A DNA stretch of 64,000 nt, from assembly GCA_963281255.1 (NCBI GenBank), contig OY725501.1, positions 434,001 through 498,000 of the forward strand, given 5' to 3'. Origin of the DNA: Aphrocallistes beatrix. Lineage: Eukaryota > Porifera > Hexactinellida > Sceptrulophora > Aphrocallistidae. Positions 33,001-44,289 of the stretch are shown piece after piece. Each line of letters opens with the position of its first letter. Position 1 is the stretch's first letter. Below the pieces are notes generated by a model. The model ran no database searches and had not been told where the DNA came from. It saw only the letters and a program-made list of their open reading frames with translations. The position numbers and the translations under genes were made by a program.

Positions 33001-33467
33001 AAACACATTTGAAGTATGTCTTGAGTCTTAGTACCTTCCTCCAGGAAATGGCCTTTACTTAGAAAGATGTCTCTCCAGTCTAGAAAAGTTAGCTCATCTC
33101 GGATTGTTTCAATAAATCTGGACATTGCCGTGGTATTTTCTTGTGCTACCTTACGGGACTTAAATAGCCAATCGATCTGTTTCGCTGCTTCAACAAGTGT
33201 TGGTTTAACATTTTGGAGAGCGATTACGAATTGCGAAAAATCGAACTTTTTCCAGTTTGACATTTTATACAGAAACGCAGTAGGATCTGTAACATCGCAA
33301 ATTCCACTGGGAATATTTAGAAAATTTGTAATTGTTTTGATGTCTTCAGCTGACATATATTTGCGAAAGGCAGTTAATGCTTCTGCTGTCTTGGCTGACA
33401 TTTCAATTGACCAAAAATCTAGAAAATTAAACTTATTAATCCATGTATATAAATCACTTAACTGCAT
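30024..33467 (-). CDS. NLR-type receptor: death-effector-like N-terminus, NACHT, LRR-like C-terminus
   Basis: A single uninterrupted exon of 1147 residues. NLR proteins are cytoplasmic innate-immune sensors that oligomerise through NACHT and signal through N-terminal death folds (family knowledge). Residues about 115-187 read like a death effector domain, including IERNDVAGL in the place of the RxDLL motif. Residues 5-100 are helical and may be a second death fold. EIYTPLTI (247-254) is the short motif that often precedes NACHT. NACHT follows: Walker A GNPGSGKT at 307-314, Walker B LLIIIDSVDEF at 394-404, and sensor-like TSRP at 432-435. Winged-helix and HD2-like regions extend to about 690. 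From about 780 to the end, leucine-rich segments suggest degenerate LRRs. The intronless form contrasts with the spliced EFHC and RhoGEF genes. A tandem array lies just upstream of the start codon. Ligand and pathway are unknown. Confidence 0.92.
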   Translation of the reverse strand: MQLSDLYTWINKFNFLDFWSIEMSAKTAEALTAFRKYMSAEDIKTITNFLNIPSGICDVTDPTAFLYKMSNWKKFDFSQFVIALQNVKPTLVEAAKQIDWLFKSRKVAQENTTAMSRFIETIRDELTFLDWRDIFLSKGHFLEEGTKTQDILQMCLDHKVITNNISTFIECLKAIERNDVAGLISSFSAAFTKMSCDDFVTEFEKEAFKAKSTDIKMWSERLCEYTSGIFDKIEPILGSSQTLKLEEIYTPLTIVEYNLHIQKEQESGKTEIDLLRKMYEEEIENLEFLEMVKECEPEAKNAWILIGNPGSGKTWLCNRIALLYGHRSLIQFAFAISIPCRNQEWHEQEETRIAKDHKITSQSLQDWLLLGMPLGTDWAEQLVEHLVKTEGEGLLIIIDSVDEFTKNVPIESTILSALLLRRALRNSTLLVTSRPAAWNQASTKLSGLQIDQYYQVLGFSPDDRDAYIAKRLDLRRQKLFQKMIDLHEEIALLCLVPVNASLFTALFLLSDDVTANTLTELYTYLFHYLIKRQLTRMRLTEYAKAEKLFELHKDVLQCLYSIGEVAYLGVSARELTSTAHIPLSIQGEKVQDSECLGLVQVHIKETTPGVKTEVWCFSHLTLQEFTAALYLYSIPWTELCLLTRYIVSTREVFNMYRMVLRFSCGLLCDDAASLINIVFRYHLVKPVPYNDTPLRYQLNQEGDSPLNRVSDWYEFTTQFASLSTLIAESHMTPLYKHTSQFLRDTLYFYFEETVPLNEWNNFVTSLSQVDRTIQVIYIDLRYFTPEQLQTLLQQLSSCSVRYLALFYHQGMDSDKLESICDVITQSPPLNTKLSIFIYEGELTEENPFMNVIDSTNQIIRSISLGRVKLSENVLKRIFNRITSLQCLDFYPHYSTPERDTSLLLQRLSTATQLQAFYFKLDSLPEELQRDIISAISKLTTLREILCLGMELSYSILSQIQRLSQLTYLTIYPDDDSKFLSPDSDDLLQLIDRNRDSLKGLKLYHLHQIELQSLTPLLDSLHNCTALLELGLLYSEFTAPILTPHTLTLPLSIVVLEIDSIKLEDSGLLELCNILAYHPAMRRLRVFWCSLTSVSCEYLCYLIPTLRHLKELSVYEGELSQPEDAPLNKLKQTATRYSVELQFYLLIL

Positions 33468-33509
33468 ATCAAATTACGTATACTTAGATGCTGTAATTAA
33501 AACATATTT

Positions 33510-33915
33510 ATCATATTATCCATGGTTTACGTATGTATCGTTGATATTTACTTAGATAACTTAAAAGCATATCCAAGGTTCGAATTATAATAATTTAAAT
33601 AAATTAAACATGTAATATAATCCATAGTATACCTACTATGTATAGCTGATTATTGTTTTGCTCATAGTTTAATCAAATAGCATATCCAAGGTGTGAATCA
33701 TACTTCTCACGAATTAGGACATTTTATGTAGTATCTTATTATCCATGGTCCATGAATGCCATTTACTTTGTAAAATAACCTCGATTGTATATCCAAGGTC
33801 TGAGTTATATGATTTCGAACAAAATAGAATATTCCAATTCTATTCTGTTATCCATGGTGCATTTAAGAATTTACTTTAAAGAACTCCGCATATCCTAGCT
33901 CTGAAATATACTCGA
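33510..33915 (+). repeat. Degenerate tandem array upstream of the NLR start
   Basis: Four units of roughly 100-111 bp. Each has ATTATCCATGGT-like text followed about 55 bp later by CATATCCAAGGT-like text; the second motif occurs near 33570, 33681, 33790 and 33891. The array begins about 45 bp upstream of the NLR ATG, so it covers the presumed promoter. Confidence 0.75.
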
Positions 33916-34678
33916 TAATATTAAGTTATAATGATTGTTCGATCATTAAAATTGAAGTTCAATTGGAACAATAAATGATGTTTAATTATTTAGAATAAAA
34001 ATGGTGGAAAATTGGATAAAATCAATTCAACTTTTCTCTCAATCATTTATCTACCAAATGGCATCAACTTCTTAAAAATAAGTCGCATTGTTTTCAAGTT
34101 ATACGCAAAAAAGCATAGAGTGACACAATTGTGTCGTGGAATGTCAATCAAAAATATTTTTGGATCAAACTGATGAAACACAGAAAAAATATAGTCTGCA
34201 AACTCACCTGAAGATTTTACTTGGTAGATCAAAAAAAGAAAATAATCTGACGAAAAAGTTGTTGATTCAATAAAGTATTGGTTTTAGTTGAAATTTGAAA
34301 GAGTAGTCTTTTTATAGGGATATTGAGTGCATAATATTAAAAGGTTAGAGTAAGGATCAAATTTAGTAATTAAATATTTCTGAGATCATTTGGCTATAGT
34401 GTAGTACAGTACAAATATGTTGGATATAGTGATGACAAGGACATGGAAGCTATTAAAATTTGTATGGAAATATCATCCACGGAGGGCAACTCAAACCGGA
34501 CAAAGTAAATACCGGGCAATACACCCCCTGTCAAAAGATTTAGTTTATATTACTTTGTACTCCCATCAGGATTTAAAAAATATCGCATTTATTTTGTCAA
34601 AATTTGAGGAACCTGAGCATATTTCGAGATGAATACTATCAGCCTCCAGGGTCAAAGCCCTTGGATCTACTGGGGGAT

Positions 34679-34822
34679 CATAGGCGTAGCCAATGGGCCT
34701 TAAGAGCCTGCCCGCAGCCCCACTAAATATCCTGCAGGCCCAGAAAATGTTTTTGCAGGCCCAGTTAAGACGGACCGTAGCCCCTGACAGGCCCTAGTCG
34801 GCGCCACTGGCTACGCCCCTAT
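34679..34822 (+). mobile_element. hAT-like GGCGTAGCC element
   Basis: CATAGGCGTAGCCAATGGG to GCCACTGGCTACGCCCCTAT. The termini match the element at 27323. Flanks share only GGGGAT, so the TSD is uncertain. Confidence 0.72.
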
Positions 34823-35190
34823 AGGGGATTACACCGCCCTACAAACCCCCATCTGGCTGTTGTTTCCCTGCATCGTAAATACTGATTTGTGTTTGTCCCC
34901 CTAACTAGAGGAAAAGTCCTGACGATGTCCTTGTTCATGGACCCCCTTTTTGACTCTCTGGAGATATTCCAATGGTTTATTTTGTGGGAGACTATTTAAA
35001 TATCGGCCTCGATTCTGAATGGATCAAATGAAGAAACAATTCTAAGTCGAACGAACCATAAATAGAGCTTCAGTTTTCAACTGTTTAGGATCGATGCGTT
35101 TGAAGAAATCGAGGACGGAAATTTCGTAAATTTTAATTACAAACTAGTCCAACCAACTGCCTGTTTTTATTAAAAGCCATGCCCAAGAGG

Positions 35191-35608
35191 TAGGGCATTA
35201 GGATCTTTCGATCCATGATCAAAAGATCCGGATCGCGATCCTTCTTTTGAGGATCGAGATCGGATCGACGATCCTTTTTAAAAGTAGGATCGGGATCGGA
35301 TCGAAACTTTTACTGAATTCGATCCGATCCTTTTTCTTTTTAATCCCCAAATTGGAGGTGAAAGTGTTGAAATTTATGTTGATTAAATATATTTTTCAAC
35401 GTGTTTTATGGTTTGAATACTAACTTAAGCACTAAGTACGCCCCAGGCTGCCGCAGACGGACGGACATTGCACGCCGTCTATGCCATAAGGCATCTCCTT
35501 CCTGGAGCTGTACTAAAAATGATAGTCCTATGACTATTATTGAAAGGATCTTTTTGAGGATCGGGATCTGGATCTAGATCCTTTTTTTGAGGATCGACTA
35601 ATGCCCTA
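35191..35608 (+). mobile_element. Element with dense GGATCG repeats, TSD CCAAGAGG
   Basis: Inverted ends TAGGGCATTAGGATC and GATCGACTAATGCCCTA. Exact 8-bp flanks CCAAGAGG are at 35183-35190 and 35609-35616. Both subterminal regions are crowded with GATC words (GGATCGGGATCGGATCG and similar). The middle, about 35430-35510, contains an unrelated dispersed repeat (CTTCCTGGAGCTG). hAT-like by TSD length; family not recognised. Confidence 0.85.
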
Positions 35609-36364
35609 CCAAGAGGCTTCTTGGAATTTACGCACAGTAACACTAATTTTACAAGTCTTTTCCTGGAGATGGCATTTTTTAACAATGTTAGAAAATAGAC
35701 TCTTTTGGCCATTATTCACCTAGAAGGTTGATACAGTACCATCATCGCCGGGGTGGGTTGGCCAGGACAGCTGGGTTGCTCCACTTTCATTACCATAGCG
35801 ACAATGACTGTTTAAACGCAAAAAGATATACAATAGACACAATATAATAATCGGGAAAACGGTTAAATTACATTAGTTAATTGGGACAAAATATAAAGGC
35901 CGACCTGTATCTTACGAAAGTGGATAATGATCTAGCGCCAGTTAAAACACGATCCGGTTTCACATTACAATATAAAGATGATTTATTTAATTTGTGGGCT
36001 GTCCACGAGTTATCTTAATGAGGTAGAGAAGGCTGTACAGGTAGCTAGACTTTCATATAGCAAAGTTCAACCTCAAATGAAAGTTTTATCTATCTTGAAC
36101 TGACTAGTTAAATTCTGATGAAATTGACAATATATAGGAACAGATTTTAGAACAAATTTCTTCCGGACATGATTTAATTGTATTTTAATCACGTATTATA
36201 ACAATTATAAATTATCTGGATATAAATTCAATTAATTCGTTTTTAGACCCTTGGTCTTTAAATAATTTATCGTACTAATTAGTAATTATAAAATGTTGGT
36301 TTAGAAAATAAAAATTTTCTATTCCTAAACTAAGATTACTTTCAGAATCTGTCAATTCGTCAAC

Positions 36365-36679
36365 CTATTGACCAAAAAATAGTTTTTGGGAATCGATATT
36401 TTCTGAGGGCAGGTTCATAGACTCTGGAAGAGGATTGGTAGAGCTAAATGCTAAACATATCTTTTTATGGCGAATAGAAGGTAATTGCTTTCGACAAATT
36501 ATTAGGAGGGCCATTGTCCTACTAACTCTACCGGAACCACGCCCATGAGTATAAATCAGGACCATAGCCACCGGTCCAGTTTCAACCTGATCACTTTTTA
36601 GTCTCAACTGAACCACTTCACACCTGGTACTACGGCCTTGATAAGGTAACAAAAGGTAGGGTATCTTTTTCAAAATCAT
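36365..36679 (-). CDS. Hypothetical ORF, unrecognised
   Basis: About 104 codons from the ATG at 36679. The composition is plausible for protein (basic, with a CEVVQLRLKSDQVETGPV stretch), but there is no domain, splice signal or neighbour that supports it. It could be a chance frame or a worn exon. Confidence 0.18.
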   Translation of the reverse strand: MILKKIPYLLLPYQGRSTRCEVVQLRLKSDQVETGPVAMVLIYTHGRGSGRVSRTMALLIICRKQLPSIRHKKICLAFSSTNPLPESMNLPSENIDSQKLFFGQ

Positions 36680-36920
36680 CAAAATCGAGGATCTACAATA
36701 GAAATATCTACCCTTACTCGGAACGGATACATTAAGAGAGTCTGTTCATCAAACTGTGTAACGCAAAATGTAGTTCTACTACTAAGCTATGCTGTTTTAC
36801 ATCGCTAACTATTCTTCTCTCACAGTATAGGTATATGTATTGACGTCAAACCTTTCAGTTTAGAGAAACATTTTAATGGGTCAAGTTAACAGTAGTTCGG
36901 AATTAGTAGTGAACTGTTAA

Positions 36921-37104
36921 TACAGTGGAGTCTCCCAAAACGGACACTCCGAAATGCTGACCCTCTATAACGGACAAACCTCGTGGAACGGAATAAATTT
37001 ACCATATACGTATGTAATAGTAAGCATTCTCCGAGAAGCGAACATCTCTCTACAACGAATAAAAGTCATGTTCCTAATGTGTTCATTATTCAGAGAATAA
37101 AACT
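36921..37104 (+). mobile_element. Family G MITE (CTCCCAAAACGGACAC ends)
   Basis: TACAGTGGAGTCTCCCAAAA at the left; CTACAACGAATAAAAGTC and TTATTCAGAGAATA near a worn right end. Confidence 0.75.
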
Positions 37105-39334
37105 ATAGTTGCAAGGAACCAAACTATAGGAACCATTAGCCAATTCTATATTGCTATATAGCTATAGTCTAGGGAGTATTGTCGTAAATTTTGCATTGAG
37201 TCTAAACAAATTTTTTGAACGAGGAGGGATTAAGTCGTTCTACCTGGGCTCCAATTGTTTTTAATACTGAGTACGGGTTTTACATTAATAGGTCATTTGT
37301 TACTTATGAATGAGTTACTATTGATATCTCAAGCAGGGCTTCATCCAGCTCTACTAGAAATACAGTGACTTAGACAGAATTTTCTTATCAAGGGTATGGT
37401 GCACAGTTGAGGCTCTGGGGGTGCTGTAACCACCCCAGTGGGGTCCAGGGGCTTTACCCTGGAAGCTAACAATATGTTTCAGTATATTTTCGAATTCTTC
37501 AAGTTTGTATACTATACTGATCCAGCAATTGAATAAATAAATGCAAAAATCTATAAAATTTAGCAAATTTAATCCTGAAGGGAGTCTCGTACCTCTGCGC
37601 CACTGAGATATGCATCTAAAGATTTGCCAGTATTTTCGTGCGCATAGACGATGCATTTAATATTACAGTATAAGAGTTTTGGCAGAAATTTTGCACGCCT
37701 AGATCTGTGTAAGGCTTAAATCAGCATATATATACACTTGATGAAGCCCTGTCACCAGAGTATCATGCTTGTTAAAGATTTAATAACTTCGTCTGAGGCT
37801 GATCGATAGAGAAAACATATTCCTTATATTTTCATCAATTTTATTCAGTTATGAATCTCCGTGTCTAATGAGGGGGATTTCATCTCTCAGAATTGTCATA
37901 AATGCCAGTGGCGCCGATATTTTGGAATCATTGGGCAATTGATGAGGCTTCAAAGGAGGCTAAATTTTGTATTGCGTCTATGGACCATCTTCAAGGGGCT
38001 CCCAAGAGTTCGTCCTTATACTAAAGACTACAAGATAGCATTGATGGCATAGTGTTTAGAATCAGAATTACTGACAAAGTTAGCGATAGCTTCGAATTTT
38101 GTAAATATGAGTATCATTATTATATTACTCAAAACTTCAAGAATTTTGATCCTCGCGTATTGGCAACCACTCTGATTGTTCTCTATAGTAGAAAGTCCTG
38201 GTGTCAACACCATAACAGGACATAGCCAAGATCATGTTAATAACAACATCCATAAATTGTGTACACGATCAAATTTCTTAATAAAAGACTAAACATCATA
38301 AGTTCAACCTCATTAAAGGTCTAATAGACAAATGTGCTTCCATTATTAGACTAAAATACAAATATTCATCCTTCTTAAATTATGAAAGAAAGCGAATTTC
38401 GAAAAAATATCACAATTATCAACATTTTATTTAATTAAAAATACTGGTTGTGAGAGAAACTAATACTTTCAAAGTGGAATAAGTACGTATTCTTGCTTAA
38501 GACAATTATTTGGAAATCAAGCAAAGATGAAAAGATAGGGTTTCATATTACAAAAATGCTACACGACTTAAACTATTTTGTGGGTTGCCACGAGATGTCT
38601 CAAAGAGGTAGAGTAGGTTGTTCAAAGTCCTGACGATGAATAAAGTTCATCTCGAATGAGGATATAATAATTTTATTAATCAAATCAATTATTTAAATTC
38701 AATAAGTTCTCTAAAGAAAAAAACTAGGATATTCTTTGAGGACCTAAGTGATTTTTCCATCTCTATAATAAAGGTGGTAATTACGTTGACAAATCGTTTG
38801 TTATTTCAATTGCAATTTAAGATAAAATCAAATATTATTGAGTAAAAAGATGTAACCAATTATATAGATATACATTCATCACATCTTTATTAGCATTTTT
38901 ATGGTATCCACTGTCATATTCGTTTGAATTCTTTGCAATGTGGAATATACGTAATCAACCTTTTAATCACTTTTGGGCATATAATCTGCACTTACATTTG
39001 AGATTTTGAATATTCACTAATTGAATAATTCATAATTCTTCACCATCTTTAATGAGTCAACTAAGTTTCAAAATAATTGTCAGGTGCTTGAAACGTTAAA
39101 GATATAGTATATCAGATAAAATGCCCCATGAACAAACGAATGTGGACGTTTCCAAGGATGACATCTTTACCCATAGGTCGAATTACCAAAGTGCCTCATT
39201 TATACAAAACCAGTTTAGTCCTGAACTAACATTGACACATATAATAGTATCAGGCAGGTGGTCAAGTACCAAAGCGCGTAATCCCATTCGGACTTGAGTC
39301 CATTTTTAGAGTGCTTATAACGGACCTAAGCCTT

Positions 39335-39940
39335 TTTTGTCTTAAAAAAGGAATTAAGCCCGAAATTGGCCTTTTTAGTGCCGCTCCTATAGGGAGATGC
39401 CCTTATGGCATGGACGGAGTATCTCGTCCGTCCGTATGTATGTATGTCCGTACGCGCTACTGCGAAATCTAACAGTCCGACTTTTACCAAATTTCGCATG
39501 TAGGATCTCTTTATGGTGTAGATGTGCACTGGCAACACTTTTTCGCAAAATATCATCACGTTTTTTTGTAAGTATATATTCATATTTTAACACCACCACT
39601 ACAATGCTTTGTTTAAGGATATAAGTAAGATCTCAACGACTAATGTAGGGCATTTCACCATGTAGGATACGATTTTCGCGCTTTGTAAGTAATAATATGA
39701 ATTATTATTATTAGCATGTGTATATATACACATTTTCACACCTTTTGAAAAATTATTATGTTGGCTAAAAACGTGCTCTCAACGGTTATTATAGGGTATT
39801 TTCATATGTAGGTTCCAAATTTCATACTTGGAATGCCCTAAAATGAGTATTTCCCGATGTATTCCGATATTCGCATTTCATGTTCCTTCGAGTCACTTCC
39901 TGGAGCTGCACTATCGGTCTGTCGACCGACATTTTTTAAA
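39335..39940 (+). repeat. Dispersed repeat ending GGTCTGTCGACCGACATT
   Basis: Starts near TTTAGTGCCGCTCCTATAGG, contains CGTCCGTCCGTATGTATG and ACACATTTTCACACCTTTTG, and ends CTGGAGCTGCACTATCGGTC. Parts recur in inverted form near 11355-11440, 16265-16345, 21020-21215, 23060-23200 and 57430-57530. Confidence 0.6.
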
Positions 39941-39942
39941 TA

Positions 39943-40127
39943 CAGTCAAACCTCCGATAGTGAGCACCTCTGTTTATTGAACACCTCGATATAGTGAATA
40001 GCTGATTTTGAGTACGTACTCTCTATATAACTCCATTAAAATGAACCTCTGGTTAATGAACACCTCGCTATACTGAACAAAAACTCGGGTCCGAAAGGGC
40101 ATTCAAAAAAGAAAGGTTTTACTGTAG
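39943..40127 (+). mobile_element. Family U MITE (CAGTCAAACCTCC ends)
   Basis: TACAGTCAAACCTCCGATAG to AAAGGTTTTACTGTA, about 185 bp. AACACCTCG blocks (TGAACACCTCGATATAGTGA and similar) repeat the terminal motif. Confidence 0.8.
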
Positions 40128-42653
40128 CTTAAAGCATTTTAAGCCTTTCAAGCCCTGCTTTAATGACTGGAGACGGATCAATCACTGGAGACACATCCTT
40201 TTAAGGAAATTGGAATTGGATTTTTTTGATAGTGGCTGAAGTCCAGACTTGGAAGTCCTTTTAAAAGGACTTGGCCTGATTAATATTTGGTTCAAATTTC
40301 AGTGTTTATCCATAACACGAGGTTTTTCGTTTATTAATTAATAAACTATCTTTAATCAATCTATGTATGGTTATTAATTAACCAATGGGAGGTATAACTA
40401 GTCTCAACATAACTGCATAAGGTATCAGGTGGCCATCTCTATGGCATTATTACTTGTATTCGAGTCAGCATGAAAGCCATGCATAGAAATGGATCACAGG
40501 TGGCCTTTGAGAAATATAATGAATTCACAATTATCACTAACTCCTGTTTGAACTAATGGTGAGTGCCAGAATATAAATTCCAACATCTTTGGGAGTCAAG
40601 AAGATTAGCGTATGAACCATTAGGAATTTCATCTAAAATAGGAAGTGATTAACATCCTCCAAAATTTAATAACTCGTGTCTGTATACACTAGGACAAATG
40701 TATAATTCCTTAACTTAAGATACCCTGCAATATTTCTAGGAAATTTCGATATGTTTGTGTGCATGTTTGAAGACAAATTATCTATCTTAGATAATCACCA
40801 AATATTTTTGGCACTTTCGATCCGGGGTATTATATAGGTCGCCAGAGACACACTCATAATCTCAAATCCTTCAAATCTTCATGTGTCTAAATCGATAAGT
40901 AACATTATAGTAGAGATTTGTCAAAATTTTCGCGCGGGATACTGGTAACCTCAGCAGGGTTGCATCTAGCCACCCCCTGGAAATATTTTAAACCTCCTTA
41001 GCCTCCCTCTGAGATTCGAGACTACATCCAGCCCTGCAGTAGTCACCCCATCAGGGGGATAGCACCCCCTTCCTGAAAATATTTTCGATCCTTAACCCCC
41101 CCCTGAAATCCAGGCCTGGATCCAACCCTGAACCTCAGTAATTACTTTCGGTTGCCATCAACCTTAAGGATGCTAGGCACTGCGAGCTATGCTTATGTTT
41201 GGAAGTATTTTTCGAGACTATATATTTTGATCCGAAAATAGGTAGAATTTTGATCAGAAAACTAATGTGGAATTTGTATTGATTATAGTACTGAAATTCC
41301 ACATTGCTGATCGAAATTCTCCATAGTTCTCTGATCAAAATATACAGTCTCGTATTTTTCTATATTTTGATATATTTGCATCATATATAAAGTATTGATT
41401 TGAATGTGTGACAGCAAGTTGGAGCGACTCCCTCATTGATTACCTTAGGCATCTAGGGGTAATTTGCCCACAACTGAATTTATTTACCCAGGTTAAAATG
41501 TAATACTCAAATATTAAAATTTACTGTTAAAGCGCGCGCATTCAATAAATTTGTTTCTTACTGTACTTCATAATTTTGAAACGGCAGCAACTTTGACTTT
41601 ACTTTATTTGAAGACAGCTTATTAAGCTCAAATCCTTTGTCTTTATCAATACTACAAGTACACAGGTTGAATTGTCTCAAAGCACTTATAATAATAATAA
41701 TGAGATGGTTTCAGGTTGCAATAACATTTTAAGAATGCTGAGATATGGTTGAGCAAGTTACTTAAAAGTTACTTCAATCCCTTTATGGAAACCTGTTTTG
41801 ACTCTACTAATTACAAATTAAATAGTATAGTACAACTACGACAACGTTAATTGGTAATATACGTATACGCAATTCCACTTAAGATTCAATAGAAAACAAT
41901 ATACAACCACAATTATTATAAGTCAAATATCAGTCAGATTATCTCAAACAAGGTAGAACTCGGATAAGACGTACCCCTCCGGGAAGCGGAAAAAGGTACG
42001 TACTAACCGAGCTGATATTACATAGGAATCTATACATTAAATGAATTTTGGTTCAGAGAAAGGAGCTACGTACTAATCCGAAGTACGTCTTATATAGTAA
42101 TATCCCGAGTACGTACTAACCCAGTTATACTCTCTATAATATATGTAGGAATATAATACAGATGAATTGCTGCAGAAAAATTCGGCATACTAAACGATTT
42201 GGCAGATAAAACGATGACGAATTATCCGTGTAGCATTGTACGTATCTCTTTTTCAAGAATTTCAACGCAATCAGCTCATTAGGTTAACCATAACATTCTA
42301 ATTTCAATAATTTTCTAGTATTAATGATGTATAATGTACGTAAAAGTAAAATAAGTGTTAAGTGGCGTCGGAATTGATTAAATCTTATGAACAGGATGCC
42401 AATTACGAATTCTTAGTACTACTCTACTACATCATCGTCAAGTTCAATAGTTGAAATACCTGGCTTCACTACGCACTATCTAATGAATAAATTTGGGCGA
42501 TTCACCACGTACAATATTCATTTTCAACCAATTATCTAATCTGTTAAACAGGACACAACTCCATATATAGGACGTGCTGAAGTAAACACTTTGAAATCTG
42601 AATATATATAGATAACAAAATGAAAAGGATTTGAAAAATTCTTGCAAAATTGA

Positions 42654-43427
42654 ATGTCAACTGGGATCATCTTACAACCATTTTGGGACATAATCCTGAA
42701 CAATTTTGGAGGATTAATATCACATTGGTTCTTCCCAATGCTTTTCAACGAATGCATCTACCTATTGGGAGGATTATACTTTTTGATGTTAGACTTTGGT
42801 CCATTGAAGTCGGATTCAACACGTCTGCACAAAAACGATAAACTTTATCTCAATGACGTCATCACAAAAGCAGGGATTCAATTCGCAGTGTATACGATCT
42901 TTGTGCTCTTCATGTGGTATGTGTTTCCATTTCATTTAGAAATACCATTGGGCGCTCCAACCTTTTCCGAGTTCTCAACAGATCTAATACTAGTCTTATT
43001 GATTGGAGATTTATTATTCTATGTAGAACACATACTAAATCACAAGACATCCTTTCTCTACAAGAATTTTCATTACGTCCATCATAGTTTTAAAGAGGAC
43101 ATGTTTGCATGGTGTGCTGGTTGGGTACATCCAATCGAAGGATTTACATACTCTCTATCTATGTGCTTTATCCCTGTGTTTCTATACAGAATCCATCCAC
43201 TAACTCATTGGGCATATATAACCGTCCTTGTAATGTTAATTCTAGAAGAGCATTGTGGACATGACGTATGGTGGTCACCTAATCATGTGATTCCCAAGAT
43301 TTTCGGTGGAGCTGTTCCTCATGATGTACACCATCTTAAAAGCAATGCGAATTTTGGATTCATACTGACAATTTGGGATAGAATGTTTGGAACCTATATT
43401 GAAGCACCCAAAGAGAAAAATACTTGA
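42654..43427 (+). CDS. Cholesterol 25-hydroxylase-like membrane di-iron hydroxylase
   Basis: 257 residues, single exon, as vertebrate CH25H also is. The ATG at 42654 directly follows an in-frame TGA. It belongs to the fatty acid hydroxylase superfamily, membrane-bound di-iron enzymes of the ER that oxidise sterols or lipids. The histidine clusters are all present: HILNH (126-130), HYVHH (140-144), H200/H203 within EEHCGHD, and HDVHH (223-227). CH25H-like landmarks include LQPFWD at 8-13, HPLT at 181-184, and NFGFILTIWDRMFGT near the end. Hydrophobic segments lie at about 24-48, 76-92, 108-125, 165-180 and 185-198. In vertebrates CH25H makes 25-hydroxycholesterol; the substrate here is inferred, and a C4-methylsterol or other lipid hydroxylase is possible. 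Flanking DNA has MITEs but no partner gene. Confidence 0.9.
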   Translation: MSTGIILQPFWDIILNNFGGLISHWFFPMLFNECIYLLGGLYFLMLDFGPLKSDSTRLHKNDKLYLNDVITKAGIQFAVYTIFVLFMWYVFPFHLEIPLGAPTFSEFSTDLILVLLIGDLLFYVEHILNHKTSFLYKNFHYVHHSFKEDMFAWCAGWVHPIEGFTYSLSMCFIPVFLYRIHPLTHWAYITVLVMLILEEHCGHDVWWSPNHVIPKIFGGAVPHDVHHLKSNANFGFILTIWDRMFGTYIEAPKEKNT

Positions 43428-43582
43428 GACCTACAGAGTAATTATTTTTCATGCATTCCATTCTGCTTTTTTAATGAAAACTACATTTATTCTGAACAAC
43501 ACATAATTATTAAATTACTCAGTCAATGAGCTGTTTTGTGGTTTCTAGTTTAAATTCGGGCGAGACACTTGCGAAAAGTAAA

Positions 43583-43771
43583 TACAGTCGACTCCGCAGG
43601 CTCACATCGATCAGAGGACATTTTGGCCCGATTAAGCGGAGAACCCTATTAACCGAAATATTTTGTATTCTATTCTATGCGTGAGAGCTATTCCAGACCT
43701 GCCAAAAGTGGGCCGATTAAACGGTTGACCCGATTAAACAGTGACCCTATTAATTAGCGGAGTTGAATGTA
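43583..43771 (+). mobile_element. Family A MITE, copy 10
   Basis: TACAGTCGACTCCGC with a short internal deletion near the left end; right end worn to AGCGGAGTTGAATGTA. Confidence 0.83.
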
Positions 43772-44112
43772 TAAACTATATTTTAAGGCTAGAAAAGTAA
43801 AAATGGAGGTGTTATTACTGCAATACTAACTCATGAATTAATTAATAAAAACAACAACAGGACATTTGCAGAAAAAGCAAATTAACAACCGGAAACTTAA
43901 AGAATTATAAACTAACAGGAACCATCTCTCATTTCGAATGAGTATTAAATTCCGTGGAAAATACGAACTCCAAAAATGTACATGTCAAAAATATCCGAGA
44001 TACTTTGGTTATAAGAATATACTGGCTATCAAAAGTTTAGAGTATTTGCCCGTTAGTAGTCGATCCAGAATGTTTGAGTTGTTGATGTAATCTATATAAA
44101 ATTGTTTCCAAT

Positions 44113-44289
44113 TACAGTTGACTCCGCTTAATAGGGTCACTGTTTAATCGGGCCACTTTTGTGCCATGATCGGAATAGCTCTCACACACAGAAGCTAATA
44201 CAACATGTTTTCGGTTAATAGGGTTGTCCACTTAATCGGGGCAAATTCTCCTCTAACCGATGTGACCCGATTAAACGGAGTCGACTGTA
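44113..44289 (-). mobile_element. Family A MITE, copy 11
   Basis: TACAGTTGACTCCGCTTAAT to AACGGAGTCGACTGTA, about 177 bp, TA flanks. Confidence 0.88.

Larger units (their letters stand above)
33916..42653. other. Long gene-poor stretch
   Basis: No recognisable gene. Identified content: a GGCGTAGCC element (34679), a GATC-rich element (35191), a family G MITE (36921), a GGCGCC-type fragment near 37890-38000, a dispersed repeat around 39335-39940, a CAGTCAAACCTCC MITE (39943), and a repeat with ACGTACTAACC motifs near 41952-42132. 40130-41950 is AT-rich with nothing recognised. The open frame at 36365-36679 is listed separately. Confidence 0.55.

Noticed and set aside
31276..33555. Open frames on the plus strand opposite the NLR gene
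   Set aside because: They are antisense shadows of the long coding exon and have no protein-like motifs.
39326..39599. Two overlapping minus-strand frames of 70-85 codons
   Set aside because: They lie inside a dispersed repeat (CGTCCGTCCG region) whose parts recur at several places in the window.
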